DNA from: Akebia trifoliata
Taxonomy: Eukaryota > Streptophyta > Magnoliopsida > Ranunculales > Lardizabalaceae
Assembly: GCA_017979445.1 (NCBI GenBank)
Contig: CM030715.1
Location: forward strand, 14,816,602 to 14,880,601
Length of the DNA stretch: 64,000 nt
Reading direction: 5' to 3'
Both the position numbers and the translations under genes were made by a program. Positions 21,501 through 34,938 of the stretch are shown one piece after another. Below the pieces are notes generated by a model. The model saw nothing but the letters and a program-made list of their open reading frames with translations. It had not been told where the DNA came from and made no database searches. Within the stretch, counting starts at the first letter, position 1. The number at the start of each line of letters is the position of its first letter.

Positions 21501-24500
21501 TTTCAGGTTATTGACATCCAGTCTTCTTTCAATTTACTGTTAGGAAGACCATGGTTATACCAGATCAAAGCCATCCCTTCTACACTACACCAGAAGGTCA
21601 AATTTATCAAGGATGGGCTGGTAATTACTCTTCATGGAGATGCTGAAATTGTAGGGATCATAAATAATACTGATGTTAAGGATAAACTGTTGCTTGAGAT
21701 TCAACCAGAACAACATGGAGTAGAGCTCAGTGGGTTCGAATTTGAAAAGATATGCTCAGTCCAATGGGATCAAGCCATGAAAGAGTATTTTCCAATGGAA
21801 AATACCTCTAATTGCTGCATGGCCAATATATTCAAGAAAATGAGATTCTTCCCTGGTATGGGCTTAGGTCGCAAGCAGCAAGGTATTAAAGAGGCACCAA
21901 TGATTAAAGAGGCCATCGGCACATTCGGACTAGGATATAAACCTACTAAGGAAGATTGGGCCCAATACTGGAAAACAAAATGGGATAAGGCCATTGCTAA
22001 AAGGCAAAGGCGCACCACAGATCTCATTAAAATGAAGCCATATCGAAAGACCCTCAATGGTTACTTTGTGAAAGAAGGAGAAGACTTCCGCTACTGTGGG
22101 TTCCCAGAGCCGTTCATTGATCACATCACAGGTACTCGTCTGCCAGGGTTTGAAATCTTCTTTGGCATGGAATGGCCCGAAAAGGAAGCAAGCATAGAGG
22201 TTAAGGAGAAGAAAGTTGAAGACTGGCAGCTCGATCTAGACTCCCTCAACATCGATAGGCTATTCATTGAAGACCATAGTGTTTTAGTATTGTCGGTTGA
22301 GAAAGGGATCCCAAATCCTCAGTCTGTAATCAAACTCGCTGTTGGGGTTCTGTCAAATTATCATGTAATCAGTCATGTGTTGCATGTCAAGGCTGGGTCT
22401 GCCGGTCACATTAGTCCTGTTCAGTCTGACATGCTAGTTGAGTCATTTATTCCAGTTGAGTCATTTATTTCTACTGAGTCTGTTGCTTCTAGGGAGTCTA
22501 TTTTTCCTACTGAGTCGAGTGAGTCTGTCAAGTCTGCAATGAGTCCTGTTACCCCATCTCTTTTTAATGAAATGAAAGAAATTTTTGATTACCCCGAGCG
22601 CAATAATAATTCAACTAATAATCTGGCTTCGGAGGGAGAGTCTTCTGACGAAGAACCTCCCCCTGAAATAATCAAATTACTTAAACAAGAAGAGGAACGT
22701 CAAGCTCAACCTCTAATAGAGGAAGTAGAGGTTATTAACCTCGGAACAAAAGAAAGTCCTCAAGAAATTCGTATAGGGGCCACTTTATCTCCTGGTGAAC
22801 GCAAAGGGATAGTAGATTTACTCAGAAAGTTCAAAGACGTATTCGCGTGGTCTTACGAGGATATGCCGGGGGTAAGCACAGACATTGTCCAACATCGGAT
22901 TCCATTGTATCCTGATGCTCGACCAATCAAACAGAAACTTCGACGTATGAAGCCGGAATGGACTTTGAAAATCAAAGAAGAAGTTACGAAGCAGATTAAT
23001 GCTGGATTTTTGGAAATAGTAGAATACCCTGAGTGGATTGCTAATGTCGTTCCGGTATCGAAAAAAGATGGAAAAGTTAGAATGTGTGTGGATTTTAGGG
23101 ACTTAAACAAAGCAAGCCCAAAAGATAGTTTCCCTTTACCACACATAGATGTTATAGTAGACAGTACAGCAGGACACACGTTGTTGTCCTTCATGGTGGA
23201 TTTTCAGGGTACAATCAGATAAAGATGGACCCTCGAGATATGCAAAAGACGTCGTTCATCACACAGTGGGGGACCTTCTACTACAAGGTCATGCCTTTTG
23301 GTTTGAAGAATGCTGGAGCTACCTATCAAAGAGCAGCCACGACTTTACTACATGACATGATACACAAAGAGGTCGAAGTCTATGTAGATGATATGATAGT
23401 CAAATCCAAAGAACGACTAGGGCATGTTACAGCGTTAGAAAAATTTCTCACAAGGATTCAAAAGTACCAACTCCGCCTCAACCCACAGAAATGTGTATTC
23501 GGAGTAACTTCTGGAAAGCTGTTGGGATTTGTAGTCAGTCAGAGAGGAATCAAAGTAGACCTTGTAAAGATTAAAGCTATCCAAGAGATGCCGCCTCCCG
23601 AGACTGAAAAACAGATTCGAGGTTTTCTGGGCAGAATCCAGTATGTTAGCAGGTTCATCGCTCAACTCACCAACGTATGCGAACCTATTTTCAAGCTTCT
23701 TAAGAAGAATGAGCCAACAGTTTGGAATGAACAATGTCAAAAGGCTTTCGATCAAGTCAAGGAGTATCTCTTAAACCCGCCTATTTTGATTCCACCCACA
23801 CCAGGCGAACCACTTCTTCTTTATCTGTCAGTCACAGAAGAAGCTATGGGATGCATGCTTGCACAATATGACAAAGATACTCGTAAAGAAAGGGCCATCT
23901 ACTACATCAGCAAGAAGATGTTAGAGTATGAACGGAAGTATTCGTCTCTCGAGAAAACTTGCTTAGCATTGGTATGGGCTACTCAGAGACTCTGGCACTA
24001 TATGCTGTCTCATTCAATTATTCTGTTATCTCGGATGGATCCTCTCAAGTATCTTTTCGAGAAACCGGCATTGACAGGGAGAACCGCACGATGGTTACTG
24101 TTGCTATCAGAGTTTGACATCACGCATGTTACGCAGAAATTCATCAAGGGGAGAGCTATAGCAGAATACTTGGCAGATCACCCTGTAGTAGAAGGAATAA
24201 GGCCTGTCGATCAATTCCCAGATGAGAACATCTTGTACGTTAAAGAAGAATCGCAGAACCAAACATGGCAGTTATACTATGATGGAGCGGCCAATCAAAA
24301 TGGGTATGGAATAGGGGCAGTCTTGTTATCTCCAGAAGGGTGCCATATTCCTATCGCTATTAAGTTAGCCTTTTCGAACACTAATAACACGGCTGAATAT
24401 GAGGCGTGAATCCAGGGCTCGAAGCTGCTTTGAACCTGGGCATTACAGAAATTGAGGTTTTCGGGGATTCAGCCTTGGTCATACATCAGTCATTGGAAGA

Positions 24501-25998
24501 ATGGAAGACTAGGGATGAAAAGTTGAAACCTTACCATGAGTATTTGTTAAACTTAGTCAGTAAGTTTAAAACTATCCTGTTCCAGCACTTGTCAAGAGAG
24601 GATAACAGATTTGCTGACTCCTTAGCAACTTTATCTTCAATGATCCATTTGCCCCCTGGCATGGAATTGAGACCGATCACTGTTGAAGTCAAAGACAAAC
24701 CCGCGTACTGCCATCAGATCAACATTGCTACTCGACTACCCGATGGAAAGCCATGGTACACAGACATAAAGAAAGTGTTGGAAAAATAAGAATTCCCAGA
24801 AGAAGCATCAAGGAAGGAACGACAGACCCTACTAAGATTAGCATCTCAATTTATCCTGTGTGCGGGAAGCTTATACAAAAGGTCTTATGATGGGATTCAC
24901 TTGTCGTGTGTTGATAAAGATCAAGCTGAACAGATAATGATTGAACTACATTCAGGAGAATGTGGTCCTCACATGAGTGGGAAAATGTTAGCTAAGAAGA
25001 TTATGAGACAAGGATACTATTGGCCCACGATGGAAACAGATTGTCATCACATGGTCAAAACCTGTCATAAGTGCCAAATACATGCGAACCTCATACATGT
25101 GTCGCCATCTCAATTAGTGGGTCTGACTTCACCATGGCCATTCTCAGTCTGGGGAATTGATATTATTGGTAAAATATCACCTAAGGCATCAAACGGGCAC
25201 GAATACATTCTGGTTGCCATCGATTATTTTACCAAATGGGTTGAAGCTGCCTCTTATGCTGTCCTCACTGCGTCTCGAGTTGCAAAGTTTATTCAAACGA
25301 CCATTATCAGTCGATATGGAGTACCTTCGGAGTTGATATCCGATAATGGGTCACACTTTAAAGCCGAGGTTATCAAATTGTGTTCAAAGTTCAAGATCTC
25401 ACACCATAAATCATCTCCTTACCGATCTCAGACTAATGGAGCAGTCGAAGCAGCTAATAAGAATATTAAGACTATCCTCAGGAAAATGTGTCAATCACAT
25501 CGAGATTGGTCAGAAAAACTGCCATTTGCATTATGGGCATATCGAACCTCAATTCGATCCTCCACCGGAGCTACTCCCTACTTCTTAGTGTATGGCATGG
25601 AAGCAGTCTTGCCAGTTGAAATGGAGATTCCGTCTCTCAGGGCTCTGTTAGAAAGTCAGTTGTCAGAAGCAGACTGGGTTCGCCAACGATATGAAGAGTT
25701 GAATTTGATCGAAGAAAAACGACTAAGAGCATTGTACCACGTGTAAGCTTATCAAAGAAGAGTCGCCCGTGCGTTTGACAAGAAAATCAAGGCCCGTCAC
25801 TTACAAGTCGGGGATTTAGTACTCAAAGAGAACATGGCACCTATTTTTGATCCTAGGGGGAAGTTCAAACCAAATTGGGGAGGTCCGTTCATCGTCAAAG
25901 AAATATTACCAGGAAAAGCTATCAGATTTCAAGATCATGATGGAATCGAATTACCAGAACCAACCAACCTTGACCAAATCAAACGGTACTACATTTAA
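21501..25998 (+). pseudogene. Ogre/Tat-like gypsy pol: protease end, G-patch, RT, two RNase H, integrase
   Basis: The order is: protease C-terminus (LLGRPW near 21,540), a G-patch (PGMGLGRKQQG near 21,855), a Ser/Glu-repeat linker, reverse transcriptase with YVDD at 23,381-23,392, RNase H (23,800-24,130), a second archaeal-type RNase H starting WQLYYDGAANQ (24,268), and integrase with the H..C..C zinc region and the D, D, E residues in WGIDIIG, SDNGSHF and GAVEAANKN. A second RNase H marks the Tat/Ogre lineage. The frame is broken by a one-base deletion near 23,207, a second frameshift near 24,405 and stops at 24,787 and 25,744, so it is dead. Gag and the 5' LTR would lie in or beyond the gap. 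Confidence 0.9.
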
Positions 25999-26536
25999 GG
26001 AGGCCATCTTTGGCCGAATCAATCCTCATATTCTCCCAGTTACCCAGTTCAACATATCCTTTCTCAACCCCTTTGCAGCCATTTCAAAAATAAAAATTAT
26101 GCCTTTTTCTTTCTTAGCCCGATCACATAACCTAGGGGAGGGAAGGTTCGAACTATGTTTTGGTCTGATCCCGAAATTCTGGGGTACGTAGGCAACCTGA
26201 GAAGTTACTTCAGGCCCGACCACGTCAAAATAAAAAAAAAATGTATTTCCCACACAATATAAAAAAAAATCAAGAAAAAATTTAAAAGAAAAGAAATATC
26301 ATTCAAAGTGGGAAAGAAAATTCAAGAAAAAAAAATAATTTAAAAGGAAATGCCACACAAGGGGCATTTGGGTTTTTGAGCCTCAAAATCCCTTTCTTTT
26401 TATACTCAGTCCTAAGCTTACCTATAAAAGTCATCCTAAGTACCGTGCGAAAAGTCAAGGAAGATAGCAAAGCATGATCAAACAGCAACTCCAGAAGTTC
26501 AGATGAGAAGAAAAATATAAAAAAATGATGAAGCCT

Positions 26537-26745
26537 GCTAAGTTGAAAACCCGAAAAGGACGACTTAGGCAAAAATTAAGGCAAGCTCGCAAGGTTGAAA
26601 ATCTGAAAGGACAACTTTGACAACAATCAGAGCAAAGAAAAAAAGAGAAGAGCTCGCTAGATCGAAAACCTGAAAAGACGATTTAGGCAAAAGCTAGAGC
26701 TCGCTAGATTGAAAACCTGAAAAGGCGATCTAGGCAAAAATTAGA
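26537..26745 (+). repeat. Four diverged repeats of about 48 bp
   Basis: Four copies of a unit with the pattern CTCGCTAGATTGAAAACCTG followed by AAAAGGCGATCTAGGCAAAA occur at about 26,537, 26,584, 26,650 and 26,699. The last two are the most alike. Confidence 0.6.
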
Positions 26746-27523
26746 GCAATAAAGAAAAAAACAGAAGAAAATCCCAAGCTGAGAGCGGTCCGAGCTGAAA
26801 CATCAGAAGTCCGAATAATCAAGTTCAATACTTCGCTTAAACCAGGCATAGACTCAGAAGCCACAAGTATCTTGTCTACGATCGATCTGAAAATGTTTAC
26901 TCCCCCGAGTGAACCAAGGGAGATAAGGGTGAATTCTATGATGAAACTCGAAAGGAAATAATTTTGTACTCTTGAGCCTGACTCAAAACCTTCAATAAAA
27001 TTAATCAAAATTAAAAGTTGAGTCTTTATTGCGCTTGTGGTAATCAATTATTTTAAACCTTCATACAAGGGGCATTTTCTTTCTTCTTTAATGTAACTTT
27101 TCCCCCTTATACCAGGGGCATTTTTTTTTTTAAATTTTTGCATGATGTGTTCAATTATCTTCAATGCCACGTACATTGTCAAACTAGGGGCAATTTGTCT
27201 TCAAGCAATGTTAATCCTAAAAAATAATAGGAACCCCAAACTTAAGGTTACCCTCTTGATAACAGTTTTCGAAAAACTTTTGAGGTTCAAAAGAAATAAA
27301 AACTCAGGTTTTAAATTCATAAAACTTTTTGATAAATCCTTGAGGTTCAAACAAAAGCATTGTAGATCTCACATAGGAAATATGGCATTCTTTCGTTCTC
27401 CAGACTCTTTTCCAGATCCAATCATTCATAGATTCGATCATTTCTCTTCCTGATTCATTCCAATCAGTCTTCTCAAAATTCATTCGTTCTTTCTCAAAAT
27501 TCCTTCATTCCTCTGCCAGTTTT

Positions 27524-27860
27524 GCTCAGTTACCGCCAAGGGTTATCTTGGATTTTGCTCAGTTGCCGTCAAGGATTATCTTAGATTTTGCTCAATTACC
27601 GCCAAGGGTTAACTTGGATTTTGCTCAGTTACCGCCGAGGGTTTTCTCGGAACTATGCTCAGTTACCGCCGAGGGTTTTCTCAGAACTATGCTCAGATGC
27701 CGCCGAGGGTTTTCTCGGAACTATGCTCAGATGCCGTCGAGGGTTTTCTCGGAATTATGCTCAGATGCCGCCGAGGGTTTTCACGGAACTATGCTTAGTT
27801 ACTGCCGAGGGTATTCTCGGAATTATGCTCAGTTACCGCCGAGGGTTTTCTCGGAACTTT
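27524..27860 (+). repeat. Tandem array, ten units of 33-34 bp
   Basis: Units start GCTCAG at 27,524, 27,557, 27,590, 27,623, 27,657, 27,691, 27,725, 27,759, 27,793 and 27,827. The first four are 33 or 34 bp with an AAGG variant, the rest 34 bp. Each later unit contains CCGAG, GGTTTT, CTCGG, a small palindrome. The array is open in two plus-strand frames but this is a consequence of its repeat structure. Confidence 0.9.
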
Positions 27861-28171
27861 GCTCAGTTTATATTCAAATTATGCTCAGATTATACTCAAA
27901 TTTATCTCAGATTTTAAATCACACACTTGCACAGTTGTTATATCAGTCAAGGAGAATTTTTTAAATTCAAGGATCTGACACTGCCAGTGAGAGCTCGCGC
28001 TCAAGGACCTGACAACCTTTTTAATTCGGGGAAAGCTTACCCTCAAGGATCCGAACACCTTGACGAATTGCTGAATCAGGCTGCAAAATGAACTGTCACT
28101 AGCTTTGGCATTCGGATATCGCACTATCTACCGAAATAGATTTGCTATCTAGTTTGCTTCAACCCTCTGCC

Positions 28172-28180
28172 AAAGAGGGG
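28172..28180 (+). promoter_or_regulatory. Polypurine tract
   Basis: AAAGAGGGG lies a few bases before the LTR start TGTAGACACC, the expected place for the plus-strand primer of reverse transcription. Confidence 0.65.
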
Positions 28181-28970
28181 CATCTGTAGACACCCCATTT
28201 TTGCACTCGCCTGATTAATCAACTCGTCAATCCGATTGCAATGATTCCCAATGATGGATGTGTATTCCATTGTTTTATTTTGTTACCAGATATGTTTCAG
28301 AAATCCGGATGAGGTATCTCGAACAAACAAAACCTTAGAAACCACGCTACGCTAGGAAAATACGACCCCAGAAACATAGAAATCATCATCTTGCAGACCA
28401 AAAAGAAACTTCACGATAAAAATCACTAAAAAATTACCAAATTACCAAAATACCCCTAACCTCAAAACAACCCTAGAGCCTACGTTACGCTTAGGAAAAC
28501 TCTCTCGAACACATAAAATAACAAATCGGAACCAAATAAATCATTTCACCAATTTTAACAGAATTTGACAAAATTACGAAAATGTCCCTCATAAAGTTCA
28601 CAATCATTTCACATAAAAATTTTCATAAATGACACAAACCAACATTCTCATTGAATTCCTTACGAAAAACCGATACTAAAACATCCTAGAACATTAAAAA
28701 CCGACTTGAAACGTGAAAAGTCCTCTCCGGGGGTAAAACGGTAATTTCACAATTTTCATAATTAAAAAATTCGAAATTAATAAATAAAAAATTAAATAAT
28801 TAAAGTAAAATATTAATGAAATTAATTTAAAATTTTGAACCTAAAAAATCGATCAATCGGACTTTTGGGTAAAATTGTTGAGGGTTCGTGGGATATTTCT
28901 TTAAGGACCCCTCCATTTGGGGGTCTAAAGAATTAAAGATATTTTAGAGGGGGGTTCTCCAAAAATTAAA

Positions 28971-29135
28971 AGTAAATCAAGCAAGACTGAAGTCAAGGTA
29001 TTAAAGTCAATCAAGTGAGACTGAAGTCAAAATTAAAGTCAATTAAGCAAGACTGAAGTCAAGATATTAAAAGTCAATCAATTAAGACTGAAGTCAAAAC
29101 ATTAAAAGTCAATCAAATAAGACCAAAAGTCATAA
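28971..29135 (+). repeat. Short tandem repeats in the LTR, five units of 32-36 bp
   Basis: Five diverged units with the pattern AAGTCAATCAAGCAAGACTG plus AAGTCAA lie upstream of the TATA box, in the U3 part of the LTR. Confidence 0.7.
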
Positions 29136-29282
29136 TAGAACTCTAATTAAATAATAACTCTATCTAATAGAGTTCTAACTTAAAAATAATTCTACCTAAA
29201 ACAAGTCAAACTAAAACACAACTCTAATTAAAAGATCTCTAATTAAACACTAACTCTATCCAAATCAACCCCTAAAAATATC

Positions 29283-29290
29283 TATAAATA
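29283..29290 (+). promoter_or_regulatory. LTR TATA box
   Basis: TATAAATA inside the LTR, followed by the leader-like region expected for R/U5. Confidence 0.6.
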
Positions 29291-29971
29291 GAGGTGCTCA
29301 CACCTTATTTTCGTATCAAATCATAAACCCTAAGAGAAGTAAGTCTAGAAGTTCTCCTTGCCCCCCATAAACCCTAGTTTTGGAGCCCCAACTCCTTACC
29401 TAACATCCCCCCTTCAATTTTAGTCTAGAAAACCCCTAAAATCCCTCCAAAAATACCCCTAAATCCGCAACAAACTTGAAGAGTTCAGATTCAAAAATAA
29501 GGAGATACTTTGATCTAGGAGATCCGAAGTCAAATCCAGAGATAGAACGAAGCAAGGGAGTATAGTACAAGGAGCTCTTTTTGTCAGATCTGAGGGAGCA
29601 AAATCCTTGCAATCGGAAAGGTATCAGATTGTTTTTATTTTTATTTCTATCTAGGTTTTTATCAATGTGATTTACTTGGAAAGTTAGTAGAGACCGGCTT
29701 TGGCCGGGCGGGGTTGGTGCCTAACACCTTCCAACCCCGTAACATGATCCCCGAATTCAGATTTTTTACGATAGATTAGTTCTTTTTATCCATGTTAGAG
29801 TCAGTTAGGTTCCTAGACCACAATAACTAGGTGGCGACTCCCAAACCTCAAGGGTCAAAAGCGGATCCGCGCATCCCGCGGATCGATGAAACCTTGTTGA
29901 TCCACGGTCAACTCTATTTGACTCACAATTATATCTATTAACAACTCATTGCGTGGTCAAACATGTTGACA

Positions 29972-30927
29972 GGCAGTCTTGACCATGATCAACCACCCTG
30001 AATCATTAATCATCTTGATCATCTATCCAATGGTCTATATTGAACCTTAATGGTATACTTAGCAAATAGGAAAGAGCTTCCCAATGCTCTTCACGAGAAT
30101 GCATACATGCAAAGTGCAAAGTGTGCATCTAAAATGCCCAATGCTCCCTAAACACCCAATCACCCTTTCACATATTACGCGAGCGAACGCGACGACAAGA
30201 CACCCAGTTAAATACAACAAAGTCTTTCTATTAAAAAAATATTACAAGTGAGCAGTCTTTTATAAGTTTGACGTGAGTCTTACTCCTATTCCATGTGGAA
30301 TTGAAAAAATGAATGTGTAAAGTTAAGTCTCCACAATACTAAATTTTTCAAAGAAATTTGAATTCCCTTCAAAACATCTGAAATTTATAAAAGTACAAAA
30401 GTAGTTTAATGGCACAATTACTCTTAAACAAACCTTTTTTGAATTTCAAACTTTTAGAAACTTTAAAATAAATCACAAACAAATAAAATACTTTTAGTCA
30501 AATAAATATAATAAATCACAATTAGATAGAAAATATTTATAGATGACCATAGAATTTTGAATAGAAAATCTTTTTACATTTTTTGTACAGTTCTTTCTTT
30601 CCTTTGGAATTTGACAGGAGATATAATCTATAGAGACTATTGGATGACAAGAGAGGGGATGCAATTTTGGAGAGAAAATGAGTTTAGACATTTAAATATC
30701 ATCCAATTGTTTTCCCACTTTGCTTGGTGGATTTGGGGTTTCCAACCTTGGGGTGTTTCTCTCTTGCTCTAGGGACATTTTGAAGCAACCATTCTCTGAG
30801 GGACAAATGAGGGAAACATTAGCTTGAGTTCATACCCCTTGTTTCCATAACAAGGATAATAGATTCAAAATCATACCTGACAAGTGATGGCGTAATCATT
30901 GAGTTTTCCATGCAAGTAATCAAGGGT
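29972..30927. other. Spacer between the Ogre-like LTR and copy 2; no gene seen
   Basis: No recognised gene or element. A short open frame at 30,557-30,772 has no recognisable family. Whether this sequence also lies to the left of window base 1 would decide how far the duplication extends. Confidence 0.5.
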
Positions 30928-31620
30928 TTTACTCTAATTCAAATGGATCTAACTCTATTAACTTGCTAAAAGTAAATTAAATAAATGAAAGAAAATTAAA
31001 GTTCTTATCAAATTAGAAGGATAAGTAAGAAATTTCACTAATAATAAAGAGAATGGAGAATGATTGTTCGCTATGTGTTGCACATAGCGGATATCTGTTC
31101 GCTTAGATAGTAAATGAGTGTTTTGAAGCAACCTTCTATTGTTCCAACTTTCTTTGGGACTTTCAATTTGATTTCCTGATACTTATACAACTCTCAATAG
31201 CCTAGAACGTGTTTATTTCAAACACAAAATGTTTATGTGTTAAAGGTACCATATAACACAAAGACATGATTCTTAGAGAAAAAAGAAAGTTCGTGAAAGA
31301 GTGAAATAAGAAAGTAGTGTGAAAAAAAATGTAGGGAATTTTAAATATAGTAAAAGCCAGGTGTCATGGTGCATGGAGGGTTGCATTCACAAAGCCCGCA
31401 TAGCAGGCTAATTGCTTCAAAGTCTTTTTTCGTCCAGCCAAGGGAGATAAAACTCAGGTGACATACATAAGTGAATTCTAGAGTTGGATAACTAATACTC
31501 CCTAGAGTATAATATCAACAATATTTACTGTTATAATAAGAAAATGTAGAGTAGAAATGATTCGACTTTAAAATTTTGAGTGCTGATTTTCAAACTCAAC
31601 ATGACAAAATAACACAAAAA

Positions 31621-31754
31621 CTCACTAACATGGCATGTGCAAGAACCATAAGTTTTTCACTTGGGATACACAACTGCACATGTGTTATGTGGATGTGCAG
31701 CTGTGTATCCCGAGGGAAAAAATCTTTGATTCTTGCATATGCCACATCAGTGAG
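31621..31754. repeat. 134-bp imperfect foldback (copy 2)
   Basis: Same structure as 693-826. One substitution here improves the pairing of the inner arm (AACTGCACA instead of AATTGCACA), and another weakens the outer arm. Confidence 0.6.
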
Positions 31755-31791
31755 ATTCTGAATTATTCTATCAGAATTAGGTTAGAAAATC

Positions 31792-34700
31792 TGTGGCGCC
31801 CCGCCAAACGCTAACACAAAGCCCCATGTCAGATCTCGAGGTACAAGGTGGCGCCTCGAAATTTCGGCATAGTCCCCTCTATTTATGTTAGCATTCCAAG
31901 GCATTCAACTTGCACCTAATAAACGACATACAATCATGTATATATACATACAAAATATCACAATAGCAGAAACCTACATACATCTAATAACCTACGATAG
32001 ATCAAAGTTTGGAAGGATAACAAAATACAGAATTATACAATTATTTCCTCACTCTAACAAAAGTCCTAACGCTCAATAAAAAAACCCATAATCCTCTTAG
32101 ACAAAACTGATACCATTAGGGGTATAGCCCCAATACTCACCAAGTAACGGACTCTGATCGTCTATCTGACCTACCAGATAGTCCTCACTCGTGCTCTACA
32201 CCTACTTCGCCAAGCTCTAAATCTGAAACTAAAAAAAATAGAGAAGAAAATGGTGAGTAACAATGGTTACCCAGTAGGGAAGCAAACAATTTTTACCAAT
32301 AATCTCTCCTAACATTAACGAATAAACATATTGAATCATTTTAAAATATGCAAAGTTTTATAAAAGAAACTACAATTAACTGGTATATATAGCCAGAGAT
32401 GAACAACTAAACATTTTAAAACTCATATTACATCGATCAGCAATACTCACTACAACATTTTCTTTTATACAAATCTAATTGGTCAAATGAAAATATCATA
32501 TTTTTGTATAAACATGCATTTCATTTTATATATCAAATAAGGCAGCATGTACATAATATACAATGGTGGAGTAATGGAATTAGAGAGTTGAGATTCACGA
32601 CTGGATCGTTCCCAGTTAGGCAATGATATTTCATAATAAAGTATTAGTTCTTGATTTTGTGGTTGGTCGTTGTTTACCACACTTGCGAAACCATTTATCA
32701 GACTCAGGCTGGCTGTTTGACGTGATCATAAGCAATGGGTCTCTTTTCGATGTGTCAGAACGTTCGACTACTATAGATTGTTAGTGATCACTAACTAATC
32801 ATCTTTGTCTATGCCTATCAGGCGTGCATATGATTCCCAAATATACAAACCATTCGTATACGACCACCTTTACATTACAAATTCATTAGTAAAGATAGAG
32901 AGGAATAACCCGGATTCCAGTTGTGACTCCACTATCATATGCGTCCCATACCACGTATGAGCTTGGTGGTCCCTACCGTACATCCCAGGATAGTACACCA
33001 CTCCGGATGATATGACGCACTATCCCTTCGGGCATTCACAGGCTTTTTAACAGCTCACAAAATAACTACATATATATATATATATTATTTTCATTTGAAA
33101 ACAAAAGAGAACTTAACAATATAAGATTGATAATGGATATCCAGTTTCCTACCATGAAAGTGTGGTTACCCGGCCTAAAATAAATAACAGAACAGAAAAG
33201 TAAACAGCGCCTCGCGTTAAGAGAAAGTAAATAAACATGCAACCAATAACATTATCCTTGGATATCCGTTCACTAACCTACACATAACACAAGAATGTAA
33301 AATGCAGACATCACCCCTCAGGTGTGACTCTGACATTTTACCGTTTTATAACATTTTTTTTCTTTTTTCGATTTTTACCGTTTTCAATCTTTCAAACAAA
33401 ATATCTACTTTCTGATATTCATCAACTCAATTTGAGATCATTGAATATTAAATCATTTTTTCAACTATGAAACTCATTTTTGTCAAGAACATTGAAAAAG
33501 TACCAAAACTTAGATCAAAACGAGGTCTGAGTGGTGCATAGGACCCAACTGAAAGAAATAACCCGGTGAAATATCCTACCCACGTATAATTGGTTAAAAA
33601 TACAATTAAATATATCAAATATGCAAGTTCTAGCGTGCATTTGAAATAATTGATTGAATTCAATATTTTTGAAAACACATCACAAATTTTTAATAAAATC
33701 TTAAATGCAATTTTCACAATCTACGATTACTAATAGAAATTGAGAGTTCCTTACAATCTTTATACGACGAAATTGAAATACGTGCACGAAAATCGAGACA
33801 ATTGGCACATAAATTGAGACAGACTAAATTTCGATACTATTGATTTTTGAGTTTGACCCGGTGGTTTCGAAGATCTCGACACCGTCGTCCTTTCTCCCTT
33901 CTTCAACGGATGACCCCGAAATAGATGAAATCCGAGGTCGAAGTTACAAAACCCTCGTATCACATACAACTGATTTTTAACAATATGAGATGAAAGAAAG
34001 ATATCTTGGGTGAGTTTTATAGATGTCGAGGCTGCGGACTTTTTTTCCTTCTGTGTCGATCGTCAACGACGGTCCGTTCGTGACAGATCTGAGGTTGAAA
34101 ATTTGAAAATAATAATTTTTTTTTTAAATCTGTGGCTGGTTTTGGGTGGTTTAAAATGAAGGTGAATAGTGAAAAAAATTAAAAAAAATTTATTTATATA
34201 AATCTTGGGACGAAATCGGTATTTTACCTATTATTTCGATCGATGATAACTTGACTATGTAGACTCCAAAAGTGACAAATGAATACTCTATTTAGTTTAA
34301 TTTTTCGTTTCAGATCTAATGGTATAGTCAATTTGTACAAATTCTATCTCTAACAAAAATTTGCTTTTTTGGCCCAATGTGACCCTAAAATTGACGTCGT
34401 TTTCATTTTTGAAGATAATTTGACTTTTTAGACTCCAAAAATGACAAGTAAATAATTCATATTCAATAATTTTTCGTTACGAACTCAATGATATAATCGA
34501 ATATTAATAATTCTTGCTCTAGCAAAAAATCACTATTTTAGCCTGGTCCGACTCGATAATCGAGGATTTTGCAACTTTTATGTTCAGACTCACATTTGAA
34601 TGTGCTTATAAGCTAAAGTATGTTTTTTGATCATTCTAAATCCATTGGTGAGGTTAGATTCCATTAAAAATGATCAGAAACATCCTAAAGTTTTATCTTT

Positions 34701-34938
34701 AAGTCCCACTTTCAAGATTTTCTCAAAATTCTATATCTTTAAAATACTTGAAAAGACCTTTTAAAATGCTTTCTTCTTTCTCAAATCTTTTTCATGGGAA
34801 TGGAGCCTCTGAAATTCGACTAAGAGACCCAAAATATAATGATTTTTGGATGAGAATGATGAATTTGAACAAGACAATTTCGACATTTCAATCATGAGAA
34901 ATTTGGGGAATGGGTTAGGGACTAATTAGAAAGTAAAG
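31792..34938 (-). mobile_element. Solo-LTR-like gypsy remnant (copy 2)
   Basis: Copy of 864-4,010, with about a dozen substitutions in its right third. The left edge is at TG; the right edge is approximate. Confidence 0.55.

Larger units (their letters stand above)
25999..28184 (+). other. 3' non-coding region of the Ogre/Tat-like element
   Basis: A long untranslated region between integrase and the 3' LTR, typical of this lineage. It contains two families of short repeats, annotated separately, and no coding sequence I can support. Confidence 0.7.
28185..29971 (+). mobile_element. 3' LTR of the Ogre/Tat-like element
   Basis: The LTR starts TGTAGACACC after a polypurine tract. It contains a TATA box (TATAAATA, 29,283-29,290), GGTTGGTGCCTAACACCTTC near 29,715 and GGTGGCGACTCCC near 29,830, all common in plant gypsy LTRs. 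The right end, at a CA near 29,971, is approximate because the 5' LTR is missing for comparison. Confidence 0.7.

Noticed and set aside
27524..27860. CRISPR-like array
   Set aside because: Units are contiguous with no unique spacers, and the sequence is plant nuclear DNA.
27548..27964. Open frame encoding a regular repeat protein (LPPRVFSELCS-type units)
   Set aside because: It is the translation of the 33-34-bp DNA tandem array, open in two frames, within the 3' non-coding region of a retrotransposon.
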